A stretch of 64,000 nucleotides of DNA from Amphritea atlantica (GCA_024397875.1 CP073344.1:2099001-2163000); one strand, 5' to 3'. Numbered from the stretch's first letter, positions 46,626-56,522 are shown. The notes: a model not told the origin generated them from the letters alone. Translations and numbers: made by a program.

Positions 46626-47543
46626 TCACACAGCGCTGCAATACTGTCGAACCTCGTCAGCCGTCAGCAGGAATACCCCGTTGCCGCCCTGCGCCAGCTC
46701 CAACCAGGTAAACGGTATCTGAGGATACTGTTGTTGCAGGTGGACTTCGCTATTACCAACCTCAATCACCAGCAGACCATCCTCTGTCAGGAACTGTTCA
46801 GCCTGTCGCAGTATCTGTCTGGTAATATCAAGACCATCAGGCCCAGATCCCAGCGCCAGATCGGGCTCATGCTGGTACTCCTGCGGCATAGCCGCAAGAT
46901 CCGCACTATCTACATACGGTGGATTGCTGACAATCAGATCATAGCGGCGCCCCTTCAGGTTGCTGAACAGATCACTCTCAATAGCCGTCACCCGGTCATC
47001 AAGCTCATGGCGGATAATATTACGGCGGGCCACTTCCAGTGCATCCCCTGAGATGTCCGCCAGATCGACTTCGGCCTCCTCAAACGCATAGGCGCAGACA
47101 ATACCAATACAACCGCTACCGGTACAGAGATCCAGAATCCGTTCCACCGGCCCGTCCCTCAGCCACGGACTGAAATGCAGCTCTATCAGTTCCTGAATCG
47201 GTGAACGGGGAATCAGCACCCGCTCATCGACATAAAAAGGCATACCCGCATACCAGGCTTCCCCTATAATGTAGGGCAGTGGCCGGCGCTGCATCACCCG
47301 TTGCTCGAGAAAGTCCAGCACCCGCAGCTTCTCGTCGCCGGTGAGCCGGGCATCCAGTAGTTCAGGATGACTATTCCAGGGCAGATGCAGCGCACCCAGC
47401 ACCAGCTGAACCGCCTCATCCCATGGATTATCGGTTCCGTGGCCAAAATAGAGGTCGTGTTGGTAGAAGCTGCTCATGCTGAAACGGATAAAATCACGTA
47501 TCGTATGCAGCTCTTTCAGTGTCTGTGCTTGATTGATGGTCAT
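46626..47543 (-). CDS. prmB: 50S ribosomal protein L3 glutamine methyltransferase
   Basis: A 305-residue class I SAM methyltransferase of the HemK family. SAM motif RILDLCTGSGCIGIVCAYAF; catalytic NPPY in LIVSNPPYVDSADL. The long N-terminal helical domain (FIRFSMSSFYQHDLYFGHGT) distinguishes PrmB from PrmC. It methylates a glutamine of ribosomal protein L3. Divergent from smrB and upstream of aroC, as usual. Confidence 0.94.
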   Translation of the reverse strand: MTINQAQTLKELHTIRDFIRFSMSSFYQHDLYFGHGTDNPWDEAVQLVLGALHLPWNSHPELLDARLTGDEKLRVLDFLEQRVMQRRPLPYIIGEAWYAGMPFYVDERVLIPRSPIQELIELHFSPWLRDGPVERILDLCTGSGCIGIVCAYAFEEAEVDLADISGDALEVARRNIIRHELDDRVTAIESDLFSNLKGRRYDLIVSNPPYVDSADLAAMPQEYQHEPDLALGSGPDGLDITRQILRQAEQFLTEDGLLVIEVGNSEVHLQQQYPQIPFTWLELAQGGNGVFLLTADEVRQYCSAV

Positions 47544-47622
47544 GTATGGATGGATAATTCGTCGAGTTGGTGCCTGCTTTATTGCAGGCCGTGTATGTTA
47601 ATGAATAATGTTTGCGAACGCT

Positions 47623-48204
47623 ATGTCTGATAACGATCTGCCTGATAACGAACACCCTGATAATACTGAAATTGATTTTTCCTCAGCCATGACGGGGGTT
47701 ACCCGGATTAAAAATGACCGGGCAGACCTGCGCGGACACCCGAAAAAACTTAAACTGGCCAATGATGAGACCACCCGCTATAAACGGCAAATGGCCGTTC
47801 AGGACGAAGAGAGTATCGTTGACGGCCTCAGCTCAGAGGTCATTAATCTGGTTGAAACGGAGGATGAGCTGATCTATGCCACTCCCGGGGTTCAGCTGAA
47901 ACTAATGAAACGTCTGAAGCAGGGGCATATCCCCTGGGACGCGGGTCTCGACCTGCACGGTTATATCATTGACGATGCCCGTACCGAGCTCAGCAGCTTT
48001 ATTCGCGAATGCAGTCTTCGCCAACTACGTTGTGTGATGGTGATCCACGGCAAATCGAACAGCGTAGAAAGCCAGCACGCATTGATGAAGTCTTATGTAA
48101 ATGACTGGCTGAGGCAGATGGAGCAGGTAATCGCTTTCTCCTCAGCTCAACCGAAAGATGGCGGAACTGGCGCGCTCTATGTGTTGCTGAAACGGGCGAA
48201 ATAA
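47623..48204 (+). CDS. smrB: Smr-domain endonuclease SmrB
   Basis: A 193-residue protein with an acidic N-terminus, the conserved RGHPKKLKLANDET stretch and a C-terminal Smr domain (GLDLHGYIIDDARTELSSFI; the LDLHG catalytic motif; VIHGKSN; KDGGTGALYVLLK). SmrB cleaves mRNA at collided ribosomes. I start at the internal ATG (MSDNDLPDNE); an ATG five codons upstream is equally without a clear Shine-Dalgarno. Divergent from prmB. Confidence 0.9.
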   Translation: MSDNDLPDNEHPDNTEIDFSSAMTGVTRIKNDRADLRGHPKKLKLANDETTRYKRQMAVQDEESIVDGLSSEVINLVETEDELIYATPGVQLKLMKRLKQGHIPWDAGLDLHGYIIDDARTELSSFIRECSLRQLRCVMVIHGKSNSVESQHALMKSYVNDWLRQMEQVIAFSSAQPKDGGTGALYVLLKRAK

Positions 48205-48375
48205 TAATCGCAGATTAAACGCTTAAATCTTTGCCTGCACACTTTACCTCTGTGTGCTAATCACGTAAGTTAGCACAATTTTTTAACGGCTCTGTCACAA
48301 AACTGCGATTCTGACACGATTCCCGGTTATATCTGACAGAGAATCTGACAGGCCAAAACAGGATTACACACTGTA

Positions 48376-48915
48376 ATGGAAAAAGAATTTGCCAGCATAA
48401 TCGAACAGCTGGGTGAAGATCTCACCCGTGAAGGCCTGATCGACACCCCCAAACGCGCAGCGAAAGCGATGCAGTTTCTCACCCGTGGCTATGAGCAAAA
48501 CCTGGAAGAGGTAATCAATGGTGCCCTCTTCCCCACTGAGAACAGCGAAATGGTCATCGTAAAGGATATCGAGCTGTACTCGATGTGTGAGCACCATATG
48601 CTGCCCTTTATTGGTAAATGCCATGTGGGTTACATCCCCAATGGGCAGGTCATCGGGTTGTCCAAGATTGCCCGGATAGTGGATATGTTCGCCCGCCGCC
48701 TGCAGATTCAGGAAAATATGACCAAACAGATCGCCGATGCCATCATGCAAGCAACCGGTGCTGACGGTGTTGGCGTGGTTATCGAAGCACAGCATATGTG
48801 TATGATGATGCGCGGTGTTGAAAAGCAGAACAGCAGCATGAAGACCTCAATGATGCTGGGTTCATTCCGCAAGAGCCAGTCAACCCGCGGCGAGTTCCTT
48901 TCGCTGATCAACTGA
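48376..48915 (+). CDS. folE: GTP cyclohydrolase I
   Basis: A 179-residue type IA enzyme converting GTP to dihydroneopterin triphosphate for folate synthesis. Zinc ligands are in [18 protein letters not shown] and [26 protein letters not shown] and [15 protein letters not shown] are family segments. It stands alone with its own terminator; folC is elsewhere in the window. Confidence 0.95.
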   Translation: MEKEFASIIEQLGEDLTREGLIDTPKRAAKAMQFLTRGYEQNLEEVINGALFPTENSEMVIVKDIELYSMCEHHMLPFIGKCHVGYIPNGQVIGLSKIARIVDMFARRLQIQENMTKQIADAIMQATGADGVGVVIEAQHMCMMMRGVEKQNSSMKTSMMLGSFRKSQSTRGEFLSLIN

Positions 48916-48977
48916 TCACTACCGCAGATCAGACTGCGGAAGCGGCTCATGCCTACCGCAGCTATAAATAAAAATAT

Positions 48978-49006
48978 AAAGGGATCCGTTCAGGGATCCC
49001 TTTTTT
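48978..49006 (+). terminator. Terminator after folE (bidirectional)
   Basis: Stem GGGATCC (48981-48987) / GGATCCC (48994-49000), 6-nt loop, T6 run; it may also end the convergent EamA gene. Confidence 0.9.
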
Positions 49007-49012
49007 ATTACT

Positions 49013-49924
49013 TCAGCGTTGAGACCTGAGCGTTCGGTAGCGCACGGCAAACATCAGTGGTTTTAACCATCGCCAGCGACTCACCAGCATCGCTGTAAAG
49101 ATCAGGCTGCAGCCTCCCAGCTGCAGGGAACTCATCTCCTCACCATAAATTATCCCCGCCAGCAACGCGGCCCAAACGGGCTCCAGAGTCATAATAAGCG
49201 CAACATGACTGGCCGGGGCCAGACTCTGAGCATAGGTTTGCAGTGCAAAACGCAAACTGGTAGCGATAAACGCGCTGGAGAATAACCAGCCCAGCGCTGC
49301 GTTGCTGACCGAATCAGGCCAGACCTCAACAAACGCAGAAACAACAATACCACCGATACCAACAATCAACAGCTGTACTGCGGTAAGAACCAGTGCAGGC
49401 ACCGCCAGCGCCATACGGGAAACTAAAACAAAGTGGACCGAAAACAGCAGTGCAGCAGAAAGAAACCAGAGCTGACCCGCGGCCAGAGAGATGCCGCCTT
49501 CCAGCGACAGCAGCATCAATCCGACAATGGCGACCGGCAGAGAGAACCAGGTACTCAATTGCGCCTGTTCCCGATATATCAGCCATGCCATCAGTGGCAC
49601 CAAAACCACCCCCAGACTGGTAATAAAAGCGCCTTCACCCAGGTGACTGCCATGTTTTAAACCCAAAATCCAGCACAGTAGCGCACAGGTCATCAGCAAA
49701 CCCAGTCGCATGACAGGAAACAGTACCTGCTGCTTCAATAATGAGCGCAGATCGTTGAATGCCAGAATCATCAGCAGCAAACCTGCCAGCAGAAAGCGTA
49801 TCCCGATAAACAGCAGGGGCGGAAAATCCTGCAGGGCCTGCTTAGAAAATATCCATCCTGCCGCAGCAATCAGAGTGACCAGTAACAGTAGCAGATCGGC
49901 CCGGGCTGCAGGGGACAACGGCAT
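49013..49924 (-). CDS. EamA/DMT-family transporter
   Basis: A 303-residue membrane protein with ten hydrophobic segments in two EamA repeats. The first repeat starts AAAGWIFSKQALQDFPPLLF, then IGIRFLLAGLLL; the second ends MTLEPVWAALLAGIIYGEEM, a typical repeat signature. Members export amino acids or metabolites, or carry nucleotide sugars. No neighbour suggests a substrate. The tail is basic and cytosolic. Confidence 0.83.
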   Translation of the reverse strand: MPLSPAARADLLLLLVTLIAAAGWIFSKQALQDFPPLLFIGIRFLLAGLLLMILAFNDLRSLLKQQVLFPVMRLGLLMTCALLCWILGLKHGSHLGEGAFITSLGVVLVPLMAWLIYREQAQLSTWFSLPVAIVGLMLLSLEGGISLAAGQLWFLSAALLFSVHFVLVSRMALAVPALVLTAVQLLIVGIGGIVVSAFVEVWPDSVSNAALGWLFSSAFIATSLRFALQTYAQSLAPASHVALIMTLEPVWAALLAGIIYGEEMSSLQLGGCSLIFTAMLVSRWRWLKPLMFAVRYRTLRSQR

Positions 49925-50099
49925 ATAAACCTCAGTAGTAAGCTATAGATAAATGTTTACAGTGTTTCAGGTACTTTCAGGTGCTGCGGGGGTTCAGGTA
50001 GCAATTGAGCTTTATGATCGACTGACAAGACGCTGGATAGGTGGTTATTGAAAGGGACTCAATATACGTATTCCGAATATACACTCTGCGTCTGACCTT

Positions 50100-51005
50100 T
50101 TATAAACGCATCGACTGTTCCATCTGTCGCAAGCTATCCTCAGCGATAAGACGCCCTAACTCTATCATCTCCCTGGCCCGATGGAACTCATAAAAACGGC
50201 AGGTATCCTTGGGGATCCCAATCAACAGGTCGGGGGGATAACCGGCCACTTTGTACTTACCCAGCGACTCCTGCATCACCTCAACAGAGCTAAACAGAAC
50301 ATCTATCCGGCCATTAGCTTTATGTGCAGATACATCTTTCAGACCGTTTTTCATAGCTTTCAGCCTGGACTCATGTTTGCTGTCAACTTGCCATTCGTCG
50401 CTAAATCCGGAGCGATCAAGGTAACGGGTTTCAGGGAGCACAATGCGGTGCCGCTGCGCTTCAGCGTTCAGATCAACAGCAATAATCAGATCCGCATGGG
50501 CAGCCACCGTGGGTATGATAGGGATCGGATTTAACACCCCTCCATCAACCAGCACCCTATCCTCTTCAATAACCGGGGTAAAAAAACCCGGCACGGCGAT
50601 GGATGCCCGAATTGCCTCCAGCATAAGGCCTTTCTGAAACCAGACCTCTTTCTGATGTGTCAGGTCGGTGGCAACTGCCGTATAGGTTATTGGCAGTTCC
50701 TGTATTAATGGATTACCGGCGATATCAAGTAACCTGGCTAATAGCCGCTCTCCCCGTATCGTGCCCTCCCCCCTCAGGGTCAGATCCATAAGTTTAAAGA
50801 CATCAATACGCCGCAGAGACGTTACCCAGTCGGTGTACTCTTCAAGACGCCCGGCGGCATATATTCCGCCCACCAACGCTCCCATAGAGCTGCCCGCGAT
50901 GCAGATAATTTCATAGCCACGCCGGTTAAGCTCTTCAATAACACCGATATGGCTATACCCTCTGGCTCCCCCGCTCCCCAGTACCAGCGACACTGTGGTT
51001 TTCAT
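50100..51005 (-). CDS. Patatin-like phospholipase (RssA family)
   Basis: A 301-residue patatin. The oxyanion loop is GSGGARGYSHIGVIEEL, the nucleophile Ser sits in AGSSMGALVGG (GxSxG), and the catalytic Asp is in VDGGVLNP (DGG). Likely a cytosolic or inner-face lipid acyl hydrolase. It is followed upstream by a DUF4892 envelope gene after 53 bp, so the two may be one transcript. Confidence 0.88.
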   Translation of the reverse strand: MKTTVSLVLGSGGARGYSHIGVIEELNRRGYEIICIAGSSMGALVGGIYAAGRLEEYTDWVTSLRRIDVFKLMDLTLRGEGTIRGERLLARLLDIAGNPLIQELPITYTAVATDLTHQKEVWFQKGLMLEAIRASIAVPGFFTPVIEEDRVLVDGGVLNPIPIIPTVAAHADLIIAVDLNAEAQRHRIVLPETRYLDRSGFSDEWQVDSKHESRLKAMKNGLKDVSAHKANGRIDVLFSSVEVMQESLGKYKVAGYPPDLLIGIPKDTCRFYEFHRAREMIELGRLIAEDSLRQMEQSMRL

Positions 51006-51058
51006 AGTTTAGTCCCTTTGCTGAACCCCAATAACAGCGATAACACCAACTCCAAGGA

Positions 51059-51907
51059 TCAACGTAACTGAATCCACACCCCTGAAGCTTCCTCCCGATC
51101 AGCAACCGGTAGTGCCGGCCCAACGCCAACGCTATCGATTCGGCCGGCGTCAATACCGGCTTCGATCAACAGATCCTTAACCTCCAGAGCGGCATTGTTA
51201 CTGCGCTCCAGAAGCTCATCGATAGCACTCCCCTCCGACCTGTTGTAACTCCCAACTAAAATCTGCTGTTGTGGATTATTAATCATAAAATCGATCAGAG
51301 GCTCCAGCTGTTCAGCATCACTCAGCCAGCTAAACCCCTGTTGTTGCAGATCCGCAGCCACACTTTCTGCGGTCTGTTTAAGCGGTTCAATCAGATCAAA
51401 ATGCACATAGACCCGCCGGTTGCCCCGCTTGACCGTATACAGGGCCAGCTGCAGATTTCCGGCACTGGCCGACAGAAAAAACTGGCTCCGGTCCAGACCA
51501 TAGAGTTCAGCCACTTCAAAATAGTTGTTTGCCCACTGATTACTACTGCCACACTGGCGACTGCTGCATTGGAAAAGAATTTTCGCCTGCATGCTTTTCA
51601 GTTGTTCCAGATAGTAACTGAACACCTGATCCGGTGTATGGATATCCGGAACTCTGTAGGTAATACGGGTAAGCTCGCCCTTAATGCGTTTATCCAGTTC
51701 AGGCGAAATAACCCCTTCAATCTTCCTCATCGGCCCGGTCGCGAGGGCGTATTCGGGAACCACCCGGGTGTTATAACCGACGATCCAGCTTAACGGAAAT
51801 CTGGGAAGCTGACGGGGATCACTACTGCCACTGACATCACTCTCAGCCTGAACAGTACCGCTCAGCAGCAGCATCAACAATACCTGTAAAAATGCTTGAA
51901 TCCTCAT
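51059..51907 (-). CDS. DUF4892 / OmpA-like envelope protein
   Basis: A 282-residue exported protein. A signal peptide (FLQVLLMLLLSGTVQA) is followed by a DUF4892-type domain (FPLSWIVGYNTRVVPEYALA; NNYFEVAELYGLDRSQFFLS) and a short C-terminal OmpA-like half (QQILVGSYNRSEGSAIDELL; RIDSVGVGPALPV). It may bind peptidoglycan. I start at ATG 51907 with AAGGA six nt upstream; the codon before the in-frame TTG is not supported. Function unknown. Confidence 0.8.
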   Translation of the reverse strand: MRIQAFLQVLLMLLLSGTVQAESDVSGSSDPRQLPRFPLSWIVGYNTRVVPEYALATGPMRKIEGVISPELDKRIKGELTRITYRVPDIHTPDQVFSYYLEQLKSMQAKILFQCSSRQCGSSNQWANNYFEVAELYGLDRSQFFLSASAGNLQLALYTVKRGNRRVYVHFDLIEPLKQTAESVAADLQQQGFSWLSDAEQLEPLIDFMINNPQQQILVGSYNRSEGSAIDELLERSNNAALEVKDLLIEAGIDAGRIDSVGVGPALPVADREEASGVWIQLR

Positions 51908-51935
51908 TAACAATCCTTTTGTTCTTCAACTTAGG

Positions 51936-52790
51936 TTAATCCAGATTAAACTCATTAATCAGTGTAGCAATTAGCCCGGCCGCCTGCTCCTCGAGATGCA
52001 GATGATGGCCGCCTGCCAGTCGTTCTGTTCTGATGTTACGCACAAGAGAGATTCGCCGATCACTTTGAGGTATACCATTTTCACCCAGAATAAGCAGTGT
52101 TGCAGCGACTACTCGCCTGAGAAAGCTTTCCACCTGAAGTTCTGACATACGCATTACCGAGGGCAGCATCAGATTGGCATCACTGCGCCAATAGTATCCG
52201 CCAGTGCGTTGCTCCAGTCCCCTCTCAACCAACCATTTGGCAGCCTCTGAATCCACCGGCCACCGGCCATTCATGCGGGCTTTAACCGCTGATTCATAGT
52301 CACTATAAGCTTTCTGTACCCGCCCCTGCAGGCGAATACGTTTTTTAATTGCTACCGCCATCTGCTCTGCAGTGTCTTGCGGATCGGTTACCAGCGGTGC
52401 AATACCCTCGATCAACACCAGTTTATTGATCCTCTCGGGGAAAGCACCGGCAATCAGCGATGCGATGCTGGCCCCCATGGAGTGACCAATCAGAGAGACC
52501 TGCTCCAGCCCCAGTTGATCAGCCACGCCGAGCACATCCATAACATTATCCCAGATATAATAGGGCATTGACGCTGGCCGGTGGTCAGAATAGCCGTGCC
52601 CCATCAGATCCAGGGCAATCAACCGTATTCCCCTTAGCTGTGGCGCCAGACGATTAAAGGTCGCAGCGTTATCCAGCCAGCCGTGAAGTGCCAGCACCGG
52701 AGTGGCACAACGATCGCCCCAGCACTTTGCCGCAATCTGGTGGCCATTGACTTCAAACCTGAGCTCTTCCGTAACCGGAGTCTTGTTCAT
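51936..52790 (-). CDS. Alpha/beta hydrolase
   Basis: A 284-residue hydrolase. Oxyanion HGWLDNAATFNRLAPQL, DLMGHGYSDHRP, nucleophile Ser in LIGHSMGASIASLIAGAF, and a late Asp/His pair (LGENGIPQSD, AGGHHLHLEE). Substrate unknown; the pattern is that of serine-hydrolase esterases. An ATG 20 codons upstream is in frame, but that part does not look like the family and has no Shine-Dalgarno. Confidence 0.83.
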   Translation of the reverse strand: MNKTPVTEELRFEVNGHQIAAKCWGDRCATPVLALHGWLDNAATFNRLAPQLRGIRLIALDLMGHGYSDHRPASMPYYIWDNVMDVLGVADQLGLEQVSLIGHSMGASIASLIAGAFPERINKLVLIEGIAPLVTDPQDTAEQMAVAIKKRIRLQGRVQKAYSDYESAVKARMNGRWPVDSEAAKWLVERGLEQRTGGYYWRSDANLMLPSVMRMSELQVESFLRRVVAATLLILGENGIPQSDRRISLVRNIRTERLAGGHHLHLEEQAAGLIATLINEFNLD

Positions 52791-52952
52791 CTGTTTATAA
52801 ACCTTGCTTGCCGTCGAGATTGTCCTCGCACGGCATATATCAGGATACAAAAATAAGGTAGTATCTGCACTGTTTTCTCTTTTAAAAACAGACTGTTTCG
52901 AATTTTTTAAGTAAACAGTGACTGATATGAATCACCGACCCCGAGGCTTTTG

Positions 52953-54800
52953 ATGACTAACAAAATATCACAGATCAAACCGCAACAAGCGGGGTTGTGG
53001 CTCCTGGGTATTCTGTTTATTCCTGCGACACTCTTCTTTCAGCCAAACCTTGGTGGCGAAGGGATGTCGATTTCACACAATATTTCTGTCTGGATCGCTG
53101 CGGTTTTAGTGATATCCGCTGCCACCCTGCTGATGCTGAGAGACAAACAGTTTAACTATCCGACGTTATGGCTGGCTATGGCAGCGCTGCCGCTTGGCAT
53201 GACTCTTCTCGGTTTTATCGTGGAAAATTTCCTGCCGACCGAGTGGCTGTTCCGCCAGCTCTATATACTGGGCGGCTTTATGTTTGTGATCGCCCTGTTC
53301 CAGTTTCGTTTCTCGCCCAGAGATATTCAGCGGAGCCTGATCATCATACTGATCGCAGGTATTGCGCACGGACTGTATGGTATTTCGCAAATCCTCTGGC
53401 CCGGCATCCTGCCATTGGTTATAACGCCCAGCAACAAAATCCCCTACAGTATTTTTCAACAGATCAATATTCATGCATCGTTTCAGGCAACGATGTTGAT
53501 GGTAGCATTGTTCCTGCTCAGCCGGCCGCTTACCTTAAAATCGCGGCCAATGGTGATTCTGTTACTGCTGACAAGCATCTTTCTGAGCTGCTTTATTGTG
53601 GCATTTTCCGGCTCTCGTACCGGTCTGCTGTCTGCCATCGCCGGAACTCTGATACTGCTGATCTGCAACTGGCGCAGCTTTCTGCGACGTAAACCATTAA
53701 TGCTCGCCGTAATAATCGCCATCGCTGCCGCATTGTTTATGGGCAATCAGGGGCTTGATCGCAGCACAACCAAGCTCGGTGATCTCTCCAAAAGAAGCAG
53801 TGAAGGTGTCGCCAACGCTGGCTCTAACAGCCGCATCAATATCTATACAATAGCCTATGAGGTGTTTAAACAGCAGCCCCTCAGCGGGCACGGCATCGGT
53901 AGTTTTCAAAAAGTCTGGCATGACCAGAAAGTGGATTACCTGAAACGTTTTCCGGACGCCAACCTCCCTCCCGACCGTCTCAGTCATCCGCATAATGAAC
54001 TGATGTTCTGGCTGGTGGAAGGCGGCCTGATCGCCATAGCGGGTATTCTGATCTCCGTTATTGCGGTCATCTATGCCGCGTTCAAGTGCGGCTGGCGCCG
54101 CGGACTGAGTTATATTGCGCTACTGATTCCAATTGGTTTGCATACCCAGGTAGAGCTACCCCTCTATATCAGTAACGTACCCTGGTTCCTGATGCTATTC
54201 CTCATCTTTTTAGTGTTGCGACATGGCACTAAAACAACACCCCTGACACTCAGCCGTTCCGCCGAGATAACCACCGGAATAACTGCTGTCGTCCTGTTTC
54301 TGAGCGTGACGCTGGTTATGCTTCAGACAGTGAAGGCCAACAGCGGCATTATCCGTTTTTTACAGGGCCGCATGACAGAGCCAGCACTGCTGAAGCCTGC
54401 TTTGAGCAACCCGTTTTTCAAGGACACCGCCGAGTTGTATCTCATGCGCACGCTGCTTTTACGCGAACTGAACGCCGGGCATGGACGTTTCGCCCCTCAG
54501 TTTATCCAGTGGGCGGTGCCCTATATTGAATACGCCCCGATTCCCCAGCTCTATATAGATCTCTCCCGGGCGTATATTGCGATCGGGGAAAAAGAGAAAG
54601 CGGTGCAAACCATTGAGGACGGCCAGGCCCGTTACCCCAAAAATAAAGGATTGAATGAAAGTGTGCGGTTGATAAAAAAAGCGGCAGGAATGACACCGCA
54701 AGCGGCAGAAAGCAGTGCTACGGCCACTACCAGTATATCAACTAGCGTAGCAACCTCTGCAGCTGCCCCAGCCCGGCAGCCGGAAACTCCAGCTCAATAA
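52953..54800 (+). CDS. PglL-type O-oligosaccharyltransferase (Wzy/O-antigen ligase fold)
   Basis: A 615-residue membrane protein with about 12 hydrophobic segments, a large periplasmic loop (residues about 270-345) and a soluble C-terminal domain (from about 465, TPR-like: YIDLSRAYIAIGEKEKAVQT). The Wzy_C signature is RLSHPHNELMFWLVEGGL; HTQVELPLYISNVPWFLMLF is the segment typical of the PglL/Wzy_C_2 group that glycosylates pilins. An O-antigen ligase is the alternative. No pilin or glycan gene is nearby. The last 19 codons overlap sixA on the other strand and encode an Ala/Ser/Thr/Pro tail. Confidence 0.82.
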   Translation: MTNKISQIKPQQAGLWLLGILFIPATLFFQPNLGGEGMSISHNISVWIAAVLVISAATLLMLRDKQFNYPTLWLAMAALPLGMTLLGFIVENFLPTEWLFRQLYILGGFMFVIALFQFRFSPRDIQRSLIIILIAGIAHGLYGISQILWPGILPLVITPSNKIPYSIFQQINIHASFQATMLMVALFLLSRPLTLKSRPMVILLLLTSIFLSCFIVAFSGSRTGLLSAIAGTLILLICNWRSFLRRKPLMLAVIIAIAAALFMGNQGLDRSTTKLGDLSKRSSEGVANAGSNSRINIYTIAYEVFKQQPLSGHGIGSFQKVWHDQKVDYLKRFPDANLPPDRLSHPHNELMFWLVEGGLIAIAGILISVIAVIYAAFKCGWRRGLSYIALLIPIGLHTQVELPLYISNVPWFLMLFLIFLVLRHGTKTTPLTLSRSAEITTGITAVVLFLSVTLVMLQTVKANSGIIRFLQGRMTEPALLKPALSNPFFKDTAELYLMRTLLLRELNAGHGRFAPQFIQWAVPYIEYAPIPQLYIDLSRAYIAIGEKEKAVQTIEDGQARYPKNKGLNESVRLIKKAAGMTPQAAESSATATTSISTSVATSAAAPARQPETPAQ

Positions 54801-55194
54801 TCGCCAGAGCGCCCGGTAACATCGGTTCCGGGCGGGTCAGATTTCCTTCACACAACAGGGAGACCAGCAAACCGATCAGCGGCTGGTGAGTTACCAGAAG
54901 CAGACTGTCATCGGACTGCACGCTTAACCAGTCCACCACCTCCTTAGGTGATGATTCCGGCGTCAGCAGATTCAGAGATTCAGAGTTAACCGGCCGGACG
55001 TCCCGGACCAGCTCAGCCGTCTGACAGGTTCGGAGATAAGGGCTATGCAGAATACGTTGCACCCCCGCCAGTTCCAATGAGTACTGCAGCAACATCTGTC
55101 GCAGCTGCAAGCGACCATTGGCAGTCAGGCTGCGCAGCTCATCGGTCGTTGCATCAAAACCTGCTTCACCGTGCCGCAACAGAAGCAAGCGCAT
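54742..55194 (-). CDS. sixA: Phosphohistidine phosphatase SixA
   Basis: A 150-residue histidine phosphatase with RHG at residues 7-9 ([20 protein letters not shown]) and the second His in LLVTHQPLIGLL. SixA removes phosphate from histidine phosphotransfer proteins (known for ArcB and NPr). Its start and the gpsA stop share one base (54742-55194 / 55194-). The 3' end overlaps the convergent PglL-type gene by 59 bp. Confidence 0.92.
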   Translation of the reverse strand: MRLLLLRHGEAGFDATTDELRSLTANGRLQLRQMLLQYSLELAGVQRILHSPYLRTCQTAELVRDVRPVNSESLNLLTPESSPKEVVDWLSVQSDDSLLLVTHQPLIGLLVSLLCEGNLTRPEPMLPGALAIIELEFPAAGLGQLQRLLR

Positions 55195-56222
55195 CAGATA
55201 TCGGCTCTTGGCAGAACAAACTCGACATCGCTACTCTGAGTATTCAGCATCATCATCTTCGCTACCTGAGATACTGGCGCATGATTGAATACCACCTCAT
55301 ACAGGCCGCTGACCAGGGGCATGTAGATCTCCAGTTCATCCGCCTTCTCCTTAACATAGCGCAACGTATTAACACCCTCAGCAACCTCCCCCAGCGACTC
55401 CACAGCGTCCTCCAGACTCTTCCCCTCACCAAGCGCATAACCAACCCGATAATTGCGGCTCAGAGGGGATGAGCAGGTGACAATCAGATCGCCCACCCCG
55501 GCTAAGCCGAGAAACGTCATCGGATTAGCTCCCAGCTGTACGGCAAAGCGGCTCATTTCCGCCAGACTCCGGGTCATCAGCATGCTTTTGGTATTTTCCC
55601 CCATCCCCAGCGCAGCACTCAGGCCTGAGGCGATGGCGTAGATATTTTTAAGGGTACCTCCCAGCTCGACACCGTACATATCGGTACTGGCGTAGACGCG
55701 AAAGAACGCACAGTGAAGAATCTCCTGCACTGCGGTTCGGACCCGCTCGTCCTCACTGGCGATCACCGTAGCGGTGAGCTGCTGCTGCACGATTTCCTTC
55801 GCCAGATTCGGTCCACTGATCACGCCGATGGGATTATCGGGTAACTCTTCAGCAAGAATCTGACTCATCAGACTAAAGCTGTTGGCTTCAATCCCTTTGG
55901 TGGTGCTCACGACTATCTGATCAGATCGTAGAAATGGCTTTGCCTGACAGATCACATCCCGAAACGACTGACTGGGGATAGATACAAATATTATTTCAGC
56001 ATCCGCCAGCGCCTGCTGCAGATCAGCAGTCGCTAACAGATTTTCCGATAGCTGGCGACCCGGAAGGTAGCGACTGTTTTCGTGGGTACGGTTAATCTCT
56101 TCGGCCCGCTCGGCATTGCGCATCCACAGGTTAACCTGTTCGCCCTTACTGCCAATCAGATTTGCTATCACAGTACCAAAACTGCCACCACCCAGCACCG
56201 CAACTTTTACCCTGCCTGTCAT
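55194..56222 (-). CDS. gpsA: Glycerol-3-phosphate dehydrogenase [NAD(P)+]
   Basis: A 342-residue enzyme making glycerol 3-phosphate for phospholipids. NAD loop [32 protein letters not shown]; catalytic Lys in [39 protein letters not shown] start at ATG 56222 with AAGGA seven nt upstream; an ATG seven codons earlier is in frame. It overlaps sixA, an arrangement common in this group. Confidence 0.95.
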   Translation of the reverse strand: MTGRVKVAVLGGGSFGTVIANLIGSKGEQVNLWMRNAERAEEINRTHENSRYLPGRQLSENLLATADLQQALADAEIIFVSIPSQSFRDVICQAKPFLRSDQIVVSTTKGIEANSFSLMSQILAEELPDNPIGVISGPNLAKEIVQQQLTATVIASEDERVRTAVQEILHCAFFRVYASTDMYGVELGGTLKNIYAIASGLSAALGMGENTKSMLMTRSLAEMSRFAVQLGANPMTFLGLAGVGDLIVTCSSPLSRNYRVGYALGEGKSLEDAVESLGEVAEGVNTLRYVKEKADELEIYMPLVSGLYEVVFNHAPVSQVAKMMMLNTQSSDVEFVLPRADI

Positions 56223-56294
56223 CAGAGAATCCTTACTTATCATATATTTACTTGAAGAGTACTGCTTTACACGCCTGGCTTAAACCGACCATCG

Positions 56295-56522
56295 CTACTC
56301 TGAGCGCTCATTATGCTTATCATCCAGTGAATCCAGCAGTTTATTAACCCCCAGAAACAGCAGCTTAACGATAAAATACCCGAGCACTGCAAGCAATCCG
56401 AACAGCATTGCCACGGCAATATCACCGGTTCGCTGATAGCCGTTTACGGCGATAAAAATAAAAAAAAGGCTGACAACAATTGCCAGAATCTGACTGATGC
56501 GACCCGTCTTGTGTTTATCCAT
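56295..56522 (-). CDS. Small two-helix membrane protein
   Basis: A 75-residue protein with two hydrophobic segments (ISQILAIVVSLFFIFIAVNG and IAVAMLFGLLAVLGYFIVKL) and charged ends. AGAGG five nt before ATG 56522 decides the start; an ATG seven codons upstream is in frame. It lies upstream of gpsA with a 72-bp gap. Function not recognised. Confidence 0.6.
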   Translation of the reverse strand: MDKHKTGRISQILAIVVSLFFIFIAVNGYQRTGDIAVAMLFGLLAVLGYFIVKLLFLGVNKLLDSLDDKHNERSE

